Notes: generated by a model from the letters alone, not told the origin. Shown: positions 25,363-36,516, counted from the first letter of the stretch. The stretch is 64,000 nucleotides of DNA from Achromobacter agilis (GCF_900496965.1 NZ_UFQB01000003.1:248001-312000); one strand, 5' to 3'. Program-made: numbers and translations.

Positions 25363-26192
25363 GCGTAGCGTTCCAAGGGGTCCTGCCGGTAGTAGGCCTT
25401 CAGCAGTTCATACCATTGCGGCAGCGCCTGCTGCATGGGGTAGGGATCCACGAAGAAGTGTTCCGAGCTGACCGCGAAGAACTCGGCTTCGTCGGTGGCG
25501 GCGTACGGGTCCATCGGCAACTGGCCGTACCAGGTGTCCGCTTCTTCGCTTTCGGGATCGACGTCGGGCGGGATGGCGGCCTCCACCGCGTCGAGGGCGG
25601 CGATGAAGCGGTTCAGGCTGTCGTCCAGGACGCGGCGCCAGGCGCCGGGCTTCAGGCTGGGATGCGCCGCCAGCGACGGCATCCCGTCCGCGAAACCCGA
25701 GCGCAGGTCCAGCTTGTGGGCGAATTCGTGGATGACGACGTTGAAGCCGCCTTCGGAGAGCTGCGCGTCCTCCCAGGACAGAACCAGCGGCCCGCCTTCC
25801 CAGGCCTCGCCGGCGGCATCTTCGATGTACTCGTGCACCACGCCGTCTTCGTCCTGGCGCGACCGGGGAATGCGGAAACTGGCCGGGTACACGATGATTT
25901 CGTCCCAGCCTTCGTACAGTTCGGGGGCGAGGTTCAGGATGGGCAGGCTGGCCTGGGCCGCAATGGACAAGCGCATGAAGTCCGACACTTCCAGCCCCTG
26001 CGCGCCGTTGATGTTCTTGCTGGCCAGCAGCCAGGCCGAACGCGCCAGCAACTGGGCGGATTCATCGGCGTTCAATACCGCCAGGAACGGGTGGGTGTCC
26101 AGCACCTGCCGCCACAGTTCAGGCGAGATGCGGGACTGCATTTCGGCCACTGCGGACGGGCGGGCGCCGCGGCCCTTCAGCCAGCGCAACAT
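25359..26192 (-). CDS. mtfA: MtfA-type zinc peptidase (M90 family)
   Basis: 277 residues. The zinc motif HEFAH is at 155-159, with a downstream conserved EFFAVSSEHFF segment that supplies the third ligand. MtfA in E. coli binds the repressor Mlc and affects glucose-PTS gene expression; it also has aminopeptidase activity. In Betaproteobacteria without a glucose PTS its target is unclear. It is divergent from relA and overlaps the broken flavodoxin gene by 4 bp. Confidence 0.9.
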   Translation of the reverse strand: MLRWLKGRGARPSAVAEMQSRISPELWRQVLDTHPFLAVLNADESAQLLARSAWLLASKNINGAQGLEVSDFMRLSIAAQASLPILNLAPELYEGWDEIIVYPASFRIPRSRQDEDGVVHEYIEDAAGEAWEGGPLVLSWEDAQLSEGGFNVVIHEFAHKLDLRSGFADGMPSLAAHPSLKPGAWRRVLDDSLNRFIAALDAVEAAIPPDVDPESEEADTWYGQLPMDPYAATDEAEFFAVSSEHFFVDPYPMQQALPQWYELLKAYYRQDPLERYA

Positions 26193-26295
26193 AAGCTCGG
26201 GTTCCTTCCATATGCCGCGGGCAGCGGCGCCTTTTGGTGTCTACAGGCCCTAGTGTAGAGTGTCGGAATATCAACCTACTTCGCTCACGTCCGTC

Positions 26296-28560
26296 ATGTC
26301 CGCCCCGCCTGTTCTCGACGCGCCTTCGCCTTTCGACGCCGCCTGGCGCCAGGAGGTAGGGGTTGGCCTGGATGCCGACGGCCGGGCGTTGATCGATCAG
26401 GCCGTCGCCTGGGCCGAACCCCGTTTCGACGGGCAGCACGCGCTCACGGGCGAGTCCCTGGTCGGGCACGGCGCTGGCGTGGTCCGGATCCTGGCGGCCC
26501 TGCATACCGATGCCGCGACGCGGGCGGCGGCCTTGCTGGCCGCCTTGCCGACCGATCTGATGGCGCCCGCGCCGTCCTTGCGCAATGACCCGGTCGCGGC
26601 CGCCTTCGGCGCCGAGGTCGCGCGGCTGGTGCAAGGCACGCACGCTTTGCTGCGGCTGGGCGTGGTGGCCCGGCAGGCCAGCGACGCCGAGGCCGAAACC
26701 GGCTCGCAGAAAGAGATGCAGCGCAAAATGCTGCTGGCCATGGCGGCCGACCTGCGCATTGTGCTGATGCGGCTGGCGTCCCGGCTGCGCAGCCTGCGCT
26801 GGCACGCGGAAAGCAAGGCGCCGTGCTCCATCGCCTTCGCCCGGGAAACCCTGGACCTGTACGCGCCCCTGGCCAACCGGCTGGGGATCTGGCAGATCAA
26901 ATGGGAAATGGAAGATCTGGCGTTCCGCTTCCTGGAGCCCGAAAAGTACAAGCAGATCGCTCGTCTGCTCGAGGAAAAGCGGGTGGAACGCGAGGCCTTC
27001 ATCGCCGGCGCCATCGAGCGCCTGCAGGCGGCGCTGGCCAGGAGCGGGGTCGAGGCCGAGGTCAGCGGCCGGCCCAAGCACATCTACAGCATCTGGAACA
27101 AGATGCGCGTGAAGGGCCTGGACTTTGCCCAGATGTACGACCTGCGCGCCCTGCGGGTCATTGTGGACGACGTGCGCGCCTGTTATACGGCGCTGGGCAT
27201 GGTGCACGAGATGTGGACGCCGATCTCCGAGGAGTTCGACGACTATATCTCCCGGCCCAAGCCCAACGGCTACCGCTCCCTGCACACGGTCGTGACCGAC
27301 GATGACGGCCGTCCCTTCGAAGTGCAGATCCGCACCCGCGAGATGCACCAGTTCGCCGAGTACGGCATGGCCGCGCACTGGCGCTACAAGGAAGCGGGAG
27401 CCAAGGGCGGCCAGGTGGCGGCCTCCAGCGAATACGACCGCCAGCTGGCCTGGATGCGCCAGCTGCTGGCCTGGAACACCGATGTCGAAGGCGGCGAACC
27501 CGCCAAGCCGGCTTCCGGCAAGCCCGCCGCGGGCAAGGGCCGCAATGCCGCGGCCGCGCCTGCCCACACCGACGAACGCATCTACGTGCTGACGCCGCAG
27601 GCGCGCGTGATCGAGCTGCCCGCCGGCGCCACGCCGGTTGACTTTGCCTATCACCTGCATACCGACCTGGGCCACCGCTGCCGCGGCGCCCGCGTCGACG
27701 GGCAGATGGTGCCGCTGCAGACAAGGCTGGCCACGGGCCAGACGGTAGAGATCATCTCCGCCAAGTCCGGCGGCCCGTCGCGCGACTGGCTCAATCCCCA
27801 GCTGGGCTTCCTGGCCAGCCCCCGGGCCCGCGCCAAGGTGCGCATGTGGTTCAACGCGATCGAGCTGCAGCAGCGCATCACCCAGGGCCAGGCGCTGGTG
27901 GAAAAGGAGTTGCAGCGCCTGGGCAAGACCGCGGTCAATCTCGAACAGCTGGCGCAGAACCTGGGTTTCGCGCGGGCGGACGACCTGTACGTGGCGGCGG
28001 CCAAGGAAGAGTTCAGCCTGCGGCAGATCGACGCGCTGTTCCAGCAGCCGGCGCCCGCGGCCGAGCCGCAGCCGGCCGCGCTGCGCAACGCCAGCGCGGG
28101 CAGCGCCGAAAAGAGCGGCAAGAGCGGTGTGCTGGTGGTGGGCGTGGGCTCGCTCCTGACCCAGCTGGCTCGCTGCTGCCGCCCGGCGCCGCCGGACGCG
28201 ATCGCGGGCTTCGTCACACGGGGGCGCGGCGTGTCCATCCACCGCAGCGACTGCCATAGCTATCTGGCCCTGGCCGCGCGCGAGCCCGAACGCGTGATCG
28301 AAGTGGCGTGGGGCGAGACGGCCGACACCTTCTATCCGGTGGACATCAGCGTGCGCGCGCACGACCGCTCCGGCCTGTTGCGGGACCTGTCCGAAGTCTT
28401 CGCCCGGCTGCGCCTGAATGTGGTGGGCGTGAACACACAGAGCAAGCAGTCGCTTGCCCATATGGTGTTCACGGTGGAGGTGCGGGGAGGGGAGTCCCTG
28501 GCGCGCGCGCTGGACGCGCTGGCCGAAGTGCCGGGCGTGTCGTCGGCGGCGCGCCGCTGA
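26296..28560 (+). CDS. relA: RelA-type (p)ppGpp synthetase
   Basis: 754 residues from ATG 26296; a GTG at 26260 is possible. The order is an HD-like domain (about 45-190), synthetase domain (about 240-350, with EEFDDY of the RelA-type EXDD motif and NGYRSLHTVV), TGS domain (about 420-480) and C-terminal ACT domain. In the HD-like domain the catalytic His-Asp pair is replaced (ALLAALPTDL at 79-88), so hydrolysis is not expected. This marks it as RelA, the ribosome-dependent stringent-response synthetase, rather than SpoT. It is divergent from mtfA. Confidence 0.93.
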   Translation: MSAPPVLDAPSPFDAAWRQEVGVGLDADGRALIDQAVAWAEPRFDGQHALTGESLVGHGAGVVRILAALHTDAATRAAALLAALPTDLMAPAPSLRNDPVAAAFGAEVARLVQGTHALLRLGVVARQASDAEAETGSQKEMQRKMLLAMAADLRIVLMRLASRLRSLRWHAESKAPCSIAFARETLDLYAPLANRLGIWQIKWEMEDLAFRFLEPEKYKQIARLLEEKRVEREAFIAGAIERLQAALARSGVEAEVSGRPKHIYSIWNKMRVKGLDFAQMYDLRALRVIVDDVRACYTALGMVHEMWTPISEEFDDYISRPKPNGYRSLHTVVTDDDGRPFEVQIRTREMHQFAEYGMAAHWRYKEAGAKGGQVAASSEYDRQLAWMRQLLAWNTDVEGGEPAKPASGKPAAGKGRNAAAAPAHTDERIYVLTPQARVIELPAGATPVDFAYHLHTDLGHRCRGARVDGQMVPLQTRLATGQTVEIISAKSGGPSRDWLNPQLGFLASPRARAKVRMWFNAIELQQRITQGQALVEKELQRLGKTAVNLEQLAQNLGFARADDLYVAAAKEEFSLRQIDALFQQPAPAAEPQPAALRNASAGSAEKSGKSGVLVVGVGSLLTQLARCCRPAPPDAIAGFVTRGRGVSIHRSDCHSYLALAAREPERVIEVAWGETADTFYPVDISVRAHDRSGLLRDLSEVFARLRLNVVGVNTQSKQSLAHMVFTVEVRGGESLARALDALAEVPGVSSAARR

Positions 28561-28588
28561 CCCCTACGGCGCGCGCGGCGCCGAGGGG
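28561..28588. terminator. Possible bidirectional hairpin between relA and the MFS gene
   Basis: CCCCT and AGGGG close a stem that continues as CGGCGC/GCGCCG with one bulged base. It fills most of the 39 bp between the convergent stops. There is no T-run, so the terminator call is weak. Confidence 0.4.
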
Positions 28589-28599
28589 CGGTGCCGGAC

Positions 28600-29913
28600 T
28601 CAGTCGTCCAGCGTCTCGTGCGCGCGGTCGCGCATGTAGAACGAGGCGACCAGGCCCAGGGCCACGCCGAACATGACGTAGTAGGCGGGCGCCATCGGCG
28701 AGCCGGTCGTCTTGATCAGCCAGGTGACGATGAACTGGGCGAAGCCGCCGAAGACCATGACGGCCACGTTATAGGCCAGGGACAGGCCCACCGAGCGCAC
28801 GCGCGCGGGGAACAGCTCCGCCATCACGGTGCTGAACACGCCGAAGAAGGCCGAAACGAACAGGCAGACGACGATCTGCACGGTCAGGAGGCGCGCGATC
28901 GACGGCGCGTCCGACAGCCAGTAATACAGCGGATACAGCACGAGTAGGTAGCCGATCAGCGAGCCGATCACGATCGGCCGGCGGCCGACGCGGTCCGACC
29001 AGGCGCCCATGAAAGGCGTCAGCAGCACCATCAGGGCCGCGCCCGCCATCTGTACCAGGAAGGTCTGGTTCAGCGGCAGCTTGAGGATCTGCGTGGAGTA
29101 CGTCACCAGGTACGTGAAGGTGATGTAGATGGAGACGGTCGCGGTTACGACGAGGCCCACGCCGATCAGCGTTTCGCGTGTGTGCGTCTTCAGCATCTGT
29201 CCCAGGCTCAGGCGCTGCACCTCGCCGCGCGCGGCCGCCTGGCGCTCTTCTGCCTTGATCTGCTTGAAGGCGTCGGTTTCGTCGATGTTGCGGCGGATGT
29301 AGATCGCGATCGGCACGATGACCAGGCCGAAGGCGAAGGGCAGGCGCCACGCCCAGTCGGCGATCTGCTGCGGGGTGAAGAATTCGGTGATGAGCGTGCC
29401 GCAGGCGGCGCCGATCAGCAGGGCCAGCATCTGCCCGGCCATTTGCCACGAACCGTAGAACCCGCGCTTGCCGTTGGGCGCCATTTCGATCAGCAGCGCC
29501 GTGGAGGTGCCGAATTCGCCGCCAGCCGAGAAACCCTGCAGCAGACGCGCGATTAGGATGAAGATCGGGGCCAGGATGCCGGCGGCGTGATAGGTGGGAG
29601 CGACGGTGATCAGCGCGATGGATACGGCCATCAGCGACGTGACCATCACCATGGCGGCCTTGCGGCCCTTTTTGTCGCCGTACAGGCCCAGGATGATGCC
29701 GCCCACCGGGCGCATGAAGAAGCCGACGCCGAAGATCGCCGTGGTCATCAGGATGGCGTTCAGCTCGCTGCCGGGCACGCTGGGATCGGTGGGGAAGAAC
29801 AGCTTCGAGATGATCGGCGTCATGAACGCGAACACCAGGAAGTCATACCATTCGAGGGCGTTGCCGATTACTGCCGCCACGATGTTGCGTGTGGGAACTG
29901 CCTTGTGCTGCAC
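28600..29913 (-). CDS. MFS transporter, metabolite:H+ symporter type
   Basis: 437 residues, about 12 membrane segments, from GTG 29913 behind AAGGAG. MFS loop motifs are visible: GLYGDKKGRKAA between segments 2 and 3 and DRVGRRP between 8 and 9. The pattern (GGEFGTSTALLIEMAP, GFYGSWQ) is that of the MHS group, which includes ProP, KgtP and ShiA: proton-coupled uptake of osmolytes, dicarboxylates or shikimate. The neighbours relA and argE give no hint of the substrate. Confidence 0.88.
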   Translation of the reverse strand: MQHKAVPTRNIVAAVIGNALEWYDFLVFAFMTPIISKLFFPTDPSVPGSELNAILMTTAIFGVGFFMRPVGGIILGLYGDKKGRKAAMVMVTSLMAVSIALITVAPTYHAAGILAPIFILIARLLQGFSAGGEFGTSTALLIEMAPNGKRGFYGSWQMAGQMLALLIGAACGTLITEFFTPQQIADWAWRLPFAFGLVIVPIAIYIRRNIDETDAFKQIKAEERQAAARGEVQRLSLGQMLKTHTRETLIGVGLVVTATVSIYITFTYLVTYSTQILKLPLNQTFLVQMAGAALMVLLTPFMGAWSDRVGRRPIVIGSLIGYLLVLYPLYYWLSDAPSIARLLTVQIVVCLFVSAFFGVFSTVMAELFPARVRSVGLSLAYNVAVMVFGGFAQFIVTWLIKTTGSPMAPAYYVMFGVALGLVASFYMRDRAHETLDD

Positions 29914-30047
29914 GGTTTCTCCTTGGGGTGTTTGTTCGATGCGGCCGACATTCTAGGCGCTTCGCCGGACCCGGCGCCTGTCCGGTCGTCCGAGACGCGG
30001 GCGCCGCCTGGCTTTACACTTCTCTTTTTCCCCACGAGAGTAGTGAC

Positions 30048-31199
30048 ATGAACGCGCGCACCTGGCTGGAAACGCTGGTCGGTTTCGATACCACCAGCCG
30101 CAATTCCAATCTTGCCCTGATCGAAACCGTCCGCGATTGGCTCAAGGGCCAGGGCGTCGACGCATGGCTGGCGCACAATCCGGAGCGCACCAAGGCCAAT
30201 CTGTTCGCGACCCTGCCGGCGCAGGACGGCGGCCTCCAGGGTGGAATCGTCCTGTCCGGCCATACCGACGTGGTGCCGGTGGACGGCCAGGACTGGAGCA
30301 CGGATCCGTTCAAGCTCGTCGAAAAGGACGGCCTGCTCTACGGCCGCGGCAGCTGCGACATGAAAGGCTTCATCGCCGGTTCGCTCGCGATGGTGCCGGA
30401 ATTCCTGGCTATGCCCCGCAAGAAGCCCATCCACCTGGCGTTCTCGTACGACGAGGAAGTGGGTTGCGCCGGGGCTCCCTACATGCTGGCCGACCTGCAC
30501 GAGCGGGGCATCCGGCCCGAAGGCTGCGTGGTGGGCGAGCCCACGGGCATGCAGGTCGTGGTGGCGCACAAGGGCATCAACCTGTTCCGCTGCAAGGTGC
30601 ATGGCAAGGCGGCGCATTCGTCCCTGACCCCGCGCGGCTGCAACGCCATCGAATACGCCGCCCGCCTGATCTGCCGCATCCGCGATCTGGCCGACAGCTT
30701 CAAGGCCAACGGCCCCTACGACCAGTTCTACGACGTGCCGTTCTCCACGATGACCACCAACCAGATCCAGGGCGGCATCGCGGTCAATACCATTCCGGAA
30801 TCCTGCGAATTCAGCTACGAATTCCGCAACCTGCCCGGTATGCAGCCCGACGCGATCCAGGCCGAAGTCGAGAAATACGTTCGTGAAGAGCTCCTGCCGC
30901 GCATGAAGGCCGAGTTCGACGGCGCCAGCATCGAGATCGAAACGGGCGCGGCGGCGCCGGCGCTGGAAGCCTCCGAGGAGGCCGCGATCACCCAGCTGGT
31001 GCGCGCGCTGACCGAAGACCGTGCGACCCGCAAGGTTGCGTACGGCACCGAAGCCGGCCTGTTCCAGGGAATTGGCATCCCTACGGTCGTCTGCGGCCCC
31101 GGTTCGATCGAACAGGCCCACAAGCCGGACGAATACGTCGCACTGGACCAACTGGCCTCGTGCGAGACCTTCCTGCGCCGCCTCGGGCAGTCGCTCTGA
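30048..31199 (+). CDS. argE: Acetylornithine deacetylase
   Basis: 383 residues from ATG 30048. M20-family metal and catalytic residues are visible: H72 and D74 in GHTDVVPVDG, D104 in GSCDMKG, the E pair at 136-137 in SYDEEVGC and a C-terminal His in EQAHKPDEYV. The enzyme releases ornithine and acetate in the linear arginine pathway. It is divergent from the MFS gene with 134 bp between them. A related M20 deacylase specificity is possible, but the motif context fits ArgE well. Confidence 0.9.
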   Translation: MNARTWLETLVGFDTTSRNSNLALIETVRDWLKGQGVDAWLAHNPERTKANLFATLPAQDGGLQGGIVLSGHTDVVPVDGQDWSTDPFKLVEKDGLLYGRGSCDMKGFIAGSLAMVPEFLAMPRKKPIHLAFSYDEEVGCAGAPYMLADLHERGIRPEGCVVGEPTGMQVVVAHKGINLFRCKVHGKAAHSSLTPRGCNAIEYAARLICRIRDLADSFKANGPYDQFYDVPFSTMTTNQIQGGIAVNTIPESCEFSYEFRNLPGMQPDAIQAEVEKYVREELLPRMKAEFDGASIEIETGAAAPALEASEEAAITQLVRALTEDRATRKVAYGTEAGLFQGIGIPTVVCGPGSIEQAHKPDEYVALDQLASCETFLRRLGQSL

Positions 31200-31219
31200 C
31201 GCCGCTTCAGCCGTTTCCG

Positions 31220-31251
31220 GGCCGGGTACGCGCCCGCGCCCGTACCCGGCC
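31220..31251 (+). terminator. Hairpin after argE
   Basis: GGCCGGGTACG (31220-31230) and CGTACCCGGCC (31241-31251) form a perfect 11-bp stem with a 10-base loop, 20 bp after the argE stop. No T-tract follows. The trpB leader starts behind it; GGTAAAATG near 31265 could serve as a -10. Confidence 0.45.
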
Positions 31252-31335
31252 GTGGCCGGCGTCAGGTAAAATGCCGGGTTGCAAACCGGATTTGCGGACG
31301 GCAGAGGCCTGCCGCGATGCCGGGGGAGATGCTTG

Positions 31336-32535
<1,200 letters not shown>

Positions 32536-32546
32536 GGGCCCCGACC

Positions 32547-33410
32547 ATGGCAACTCGCACCGACCGCATCGCCGCCGCTTTCGCGCGCACCGCCGAATCC
32601 GGCCGCGCCGCGGCGCTGATCCCCTACATTGCCGCGGGCGATCCCTCGCCCGCGACCACCGTTCCCCTGATGCATGCGCTGGTCGAGGCCGGCGCCGACG
32701 TCATCGAACTGGGCGTGCCGTTCTCCGATCCCATGGCCGACGGCCCAGTCATCCAGCGGGCCGCCGAGCGCGCCATCGCGCAGGGGGTGGGCCTGGCCCG
32801 GGTGCTGGACATGGTGGCCGAGTTCCGCCAGCGCGACACCGTCACGCCGGTGGTCCTGATGGGCTACGCCAACCCGATCGAACGCATGGGCCAGGACCGG
32901 TTCGCGCGCGACGCCGAGCAGGCGGGCGTGGACGGCGTGCTGGTGGTGGACTATCCGCCCGAGGAAGTCGTCGAATTCGCCGCCACGCTGGGCGAGCATG
33001 GCATTGCCCCCATTTTCCTGCTGGCGCCCACCTCTACGGAAGACCGCATCAAGGCGGTCGCCGAGGTGGCCCGCGGCTACGTGTACTACGTGTCGCTCAA
33101 GGGCGTGACGGGCTCGGGCTCGCTGAATACTGACGACGTGGCCGAGCGCGTGGCCGTGATCCGCCGCCATGTGCGCGACATTCCGGTCGGCGTGGGGTTC
33201 GGCATCCGTGACGCCGAGAGCGCCCAGCGCGTGGCGCGCGCGGCCGATGCGGTCGTCATTGGCAGCAAACTGATTGAAACCATGGAGCAGGCGGTGACGG
33301 ACGTCCCAGCTGCCCAGAAAACCGATGCCGCAGTCGCCGCCGCCAGCGGCTGGCTGCGCACCATCCGGCAGGCGCTGGATCTAGTGAAACGAGAAAACGC
33401 GTCGGCCTGA
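32547..33410 (+). CDS. trpA: Tryptophan synthase alpha chain
   Basis: 287 residues. Catalytic E54 ([12 protein letters not shown]) and D65 correspond to E49 and D60 of the Salmonella enzyme. The phosphate-binding [12 protein letters not shown] segment is near the C-terminus. It cleaves indole-3-glycerol phosphate and channels indole to TrpB. It lies in an operon with trpB upstream and accD 35 bp downstream, an order known from several Betaproteobacteria. Confidence 0.96.
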   Translation: MATRTDRIAAAFARTAESGRAAALIPYIAAGDPSPATTVPLMHALVEAGADVIELGVPFSDPMADGPVIQRAAERAIAQGVGLARVLDMVAEFRQRDTVTPVVLMGYANPIERMGQDRFARDAEQAGVDGVLVVDYPPEEVVEFAATLGEHGIAPIFLLAPTSTEDRIKAVAEVARGYVYYVSLKGVTGSGSLNTDDVAERVAVIRRHVRDIPVGVGFGIRDAESAQRVARAADAVVIGSKLIETMEQAVTDVPAAQKTDAAVAAASGWLRTIRQALDLVKRENASA

Positions 33411-33445
33411 ATGGCGGGCGCGACCTCATACGGGATGAAAAAACA

Positions 33446-34321
33446 ATGAGCTGGATCGAAAAACTCCTGCCTCCTCGCATCAATAAAACCAGCGACAGCG
33501 GCGCCCGCCGCGTTCCTGAAGGCCTATGGGTGAAATGCCCGTCGTGCGAGTCGGTGCTGTACAGCGAAGACCTGGCCGCCAACCTGCATGTCTGCCCCAA
33601 GTGCGACCATCACATGCGTATCGGCGCCCGCGCCCGCATCGATTCGCTGCTCGACATGGAAGGCCGCGTCGAAATCGGCCAAACCACGCGTTCGGTCGAT
33701 ACGCTGAAGTTCAAGGACACGCGCAAGTACCCTGAGCGCCTCCAGGAAGCGGTCAAGCAAACGGGTGAGTCCGACGCCCTGGTGGTCATGAGCGGCTCGA
33801 TCCGCGGCGTGCCGGCGACGCTGGCCTGCTTCGAATTCGAATTCATGGGCGGCTCCATGGGCTCGGTGGTCGGCGAACGCTTCGCGCGCGGCGCCCAGGC
33901 AGCCCTGGACAACAAGACGCCCTTCATCTGTGTGGCCGCCTCGGGCGGCGCGCGCATGCAGGAAAGCCTGCTGTCGCTGATGCAGATGGCCAAGACGAAC
34001 GCCATGCTGACCCGCCTGTCGGCGGCCGGCCTGCCGTTCATCAGCGTGCTGACCGATCCCACCATGGGCGGCGTGTCGGCCAGCTTCGCCTTCATGGGCG
34101 ACGTGGTCATCGCCGAACCGAAGGCGCTGATCGGCTTTGCCGGCCCGCGTGTGATCGAACAGACCGTGCGTGAAAAGCTGCCGGAAGGCTTCCAGCGCGC
34201 CGAGTTCCTGCTGCAGAAGGGAGCCATCGACATGGTCGTGGACCGCCGCCAGCTGCGCGAGGAGATCGCCCGCCTGCTGGCCTTGCTGACCAACCAGCCG
34301 GCGGACGTGGTCACGGCCTGA
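33446..34321 (+). CDS. accD: Acetyl-CoA carboxylase carboxyltransferase beta subunit
   Basis: 291 residues. An N-terminal zinc ribbon has C31, C34, C50 and C53 (CPSC...CPKC), followed by the carboxyltransferase core with SGGARMQE and the GGVSASFAF segment. With AccA it moves the carboxyl group from biotin to acetyl-CoA, the committed step of fatty-acid synthesis. It is the last gene of trpB-trpA-accD and is followed by a hairpin, so folC, a frequent neighbour, is not here. Confidence 0.96.
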   Translation: MSWIEKLLPPRINKTSDSGARRVPEGLWVKCPSCESVLYSEDLAANLHVCPKCDHHMRIGARARIDSLLDMEGRVEIGQTTRSVDTLKFKDTRKYPERLQEAVKQTGESDALVVMSGSIRGVPATLACFEFEFMGGSMGSVVGERFARGAQAALDNKTPFICVAASGGARMQESLLSLMQMAKTNAMLTRLSAAGLPFISVLTDPTMGGVSASFAFMGDVVIAEPKALIGFAGPRVIEQTVREKLPEGFQRAEFLLQKGAIDMVVDRRQLREEIARLLALLTNQPADVVTA

Positions 34322-34378
34322 CGAATTCCTTCCGATTCCCGGACCAACCGCCACTAGGCGGCGGGGGCTGGCAGTAGC

Positions 34379-34417
34379 AAAATGCCGTCGGCGGGCCGAG
34401 CCCTCCGGCGGCATTTT
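34379..34417 (+). terminator. Probable terminator after accD
   Basis: AAAATGCCGTCGG and CCGGCGGCATTTT pair over 13 positions with one G-T wobble. The A-rich left and T-rich right feet give the usual terminator form. It lies 58 bp after the accD stop. The remaining sequence up to 34583 shows no gene and presumably holds the pagL promoter. Confidence 0.6.
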
Positions 34418-34583
34418 CGTGGGGCGAGCGTAGTACCCCCGGCATGCCTGGCGGGTTTGTGGCGGCTGTTTTACGGAACAGTGTTTTCCATCGGCGATGT
34501 TGCCTGCGTGCGACACAAATCAAGTCGTTTGACCCGTATTTTGCTATGTTGCGATCTAGAGTTGAAATCACGGAGTAATTCCA

Positions 34584-35132
34584 ATGCAGTCGATCAAGAA
34601 AAAAATGCTTACAGGCCTTGTCGGGCTGGCTCTGGCGGCAACCACGACCTTAGCAAGCGCCCAATCGGCCACCGGCACCCAGGGTGGCGTGAGCATGCAT
34701 TACGGCATTGGAGACCACTATCAGCGCCTGACGCTGAACTACGAAACGCCTTCCGTGTGGACGTACCAATTCGGCGGTAATTGGGGCCGCCTGGACCTGA
34801 CGCCCGAATTCGGCGCCTCGTACTGGTGGGCAGACGGTTCGCGCTCCCCGGGCCATGTCTGGCAGTTCAGCGCCATCCCGATGTTCCGCTGGTGGACCGG
34901 CGAACGCTTCTACATCGAAGCGGGCATTGGCGCCACGCTCTTCTCTAGCACGCGCTTCGCCGACGAAAACATCAGTACAGCTTTCCAGTTCGGCGACCAC
35001 GTCGGCCTGGGCTTCTTGTTGACGCCGAACAATCGTATTGGGGTGCGCTATTCGCACTTCTCGAACGCCAGCATCAAGCGCCCGAATCCTGGCCTGGACG
35101 TGGTGCAGCTTACGTACACCTACCAGTTCTGA
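34584..35132 (+). CDS. pagL: Lipid A 3-O-deacylase PagL
   Basis: 182 residues with a signal peptide ending near LASA at residue 26. The mature part is about 155 residues of alternating aromatic beta-strands that end in an aromatic residue (TYQF), an outer-membrane barrel. Catalytic H158 and S160 lie in the HFSN motif. The third triad position, 14 residues after the His, is D172, whereas Pseudomonas PagL has Glu. The enzyme removes the 3-position acyl chain of lipid A in the outer leaflet. It stands alone, between two terminators. Confidence 0.88.
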   Translation: MQSIKKKMLTGLVGLALAATTTLASAQSATGTQGGVSMHYGIGDHYQRLTLNYETPSVWTYQFGGNWGRLDLTPEFGASYWWADGSRSPGHVWQFSAIPMFRWWTGERFYIEAGIGATLFSSTRFADENISTAFQFGDHVGLGFLLTPNNRIGVRYSHFSNASIKRPNPGLDVVQLTYTYQF

Positions 35133-35196
35133 TTCCGCTGCCTGCCCGGCGCAGGGAACGCTCGCTTTCGAGGGTTCGCGCAGCAGGAAGTCTTGC

Positions 35197-35225
35197 AAAT
35201 CCACCCGCGCGGGTGGATTTTTTTT
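35197..35225 (+). terminator. Rho-independent terminator of pagL
   Basis: AAATCCACCCGC and GCGGGTGGATTT are a perfect 24-base palindrome, followed by five more T. It begins 65 bp after the pagL stop. Confidence 0.85.
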
Positions 35226-35446
35226 GCGCCGCGGAATCCGCGGATCCGGCTGCCTCGCATCTGCGTTCAATACTCAAAAAATATTATGGTCTGACGGTGC
35301 GTTCACATACTTGTTGCTGTGGAGTGCGATGGCCAGAATGCCCTGGCAAGACACAAAACACACAATGAGCCGCCACGGGGCTCCGAGACTTCCAGCGCGC
35401 AGGGTCGCGCAGAAGGGCCCGAATGGCGGCAAATGGAGACCGTCAA

Positions 35447-36454
35447 ATGAGTTACCCCTGTATGCCCGCGCGTCCGACGACGCGCATGGCTCGAGCGATC
35501 GGCCTGGCCTTCGCGCTTTCCTGCGCTTCGTCCGCCGTGATGGCGGACGCATTCCCGAACAAGCCCCTGCGGATGGTCGTGGGCTTCGCACCCGGCGGCG
35601 GCGCGGACATCGTGGCTCGCCTGGTCGGCGCCAAGATGGCGGAAAACCTGGGGCAGCAGGTGGTGGTGGAGAACCGGGCGGGCGCCACGGGTACGATAGC
35701 GGCCGACAACGTCGCGCGCTCGCCCGCCGACGGCTATTCGCTCTTCCTGGGATCGCAATCCACCATGGTGGTGGCTCCTTCCTTGTTTCCCTCGCTGCCA
35801 TTCAAGCCCGAAAAGGACTTTTCCCCGGTGTCGCAGGTGGTGACCATGCCCTTGATCCTGGTGGTCAATCCCGCCTTGGTCGACGCGAAAAACGTGCAGG
35901 AACTCACCGAGCACATCCGCAAGGCAGGCGACGGCGCGGTGAGCTATGCCTCGTCTGGCCAAGGGGGGCCGCAGCATATCGCCGGAGAGCTCTATGCGCA
36001 CATGGTGGGCACCAAAGTGACGCACGTGCCCTATAAAGGCGAATCGGCGGCGATCGCCGATGTGCTGGGCGGACACGTGCCGTATATGTTCGCGAATCTC
36101 CCCGTGGCGCTGCCCTACATCAACTCAGGCAAGGTCCGGCCGCTTGCCATTACCAGCCTGAAGCGGGATCCCAAGGCGCCGGAGATTCCGACGCTGGCGG
36201 AATCCGGGTTCAAGGATTTCGAGGTGTCGACCTGGTACGGCGTTTTTGCGCCGGCCAATACGCCCAAGCCCGTGGTGGACAAACTTTCCGGATCCATCCG
36301 CGCCGCCCTGGAACAGAGCGACATGCAGGCCAAGCTCAGCGAACAGGGCTTTACGGTGGTGGGCAGCGACGCCGACGCCTTCACGCGCTTCGTTGGGTCC
36401 GAACTGCCCCGCTGGTCCGTGGTGATCCGCGACATCGGCATCAAACCCGAGTAA
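35447..36454 (+). CDS. Bug-family tripartite tricarboxylate transporter substrate-binding protein
   Basis: 335 residues from ATG 35447, behind GGAGACC; ATG 35423 upstream lacks a site. Signal peptide to about ALSCASSAVMA, residue 33. Hallmarks follow: NKPLRMVVGFAPGG, VENRAGATG and PADGYSLFLGS. It is again an orphan binding protein without TctAB. It is followed after 62 bp by a UxaA-family dehydratase, so the ligand is probably a sugar acid. Upstream, 35226-35446 shows no gene. Confidence 0.92.
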   Translation: MSYPCMPARPTTRMARAIGLAFALSCASSAVMADAFPNKPLRMVVGFAPGGGADIVARLVGAKMAENLGQQVVVENRAGATGTIAADNVARSPADGYSLFLGSQSTMVVAPSLFPSLPFKPEKDFSPVSQVVTMPLILVVNPALVDAKNVQELTEHIRKAGDGAVSYASSGQGGPQHIAGELYAHMVGTKVTHVPYKGESAAIADVLGGHVPYMFANLPVALPYINSGKVRPLAITSLKRDPKAPEIPTLAESGFKDFEVSTWYGVFAPANTPKPVVDKLSGSIRAALEQSDMQAKLSEQGFTVVGSDADAFTRFVGSELPRWSVVIRDIGIKPE

Positions 36455-36516
36455 TCGGGGCTGCTTGTACGGAGCGGCCGCTGTCGGGCGCTCCATTATC
36501 AATCCGAGACGACGAT

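Noticed and set aside
26119..28461. A 780-codon minus-strand frame opposite relA
   Set aside because: Antisense shadow caused by codon bias; relA explains the sequence.
28561..28588. Strong rho-independent terminator after relA
   Set aside because: The stem has a bulge and no T-tract on either strand, so only a weak hairpin is listed.
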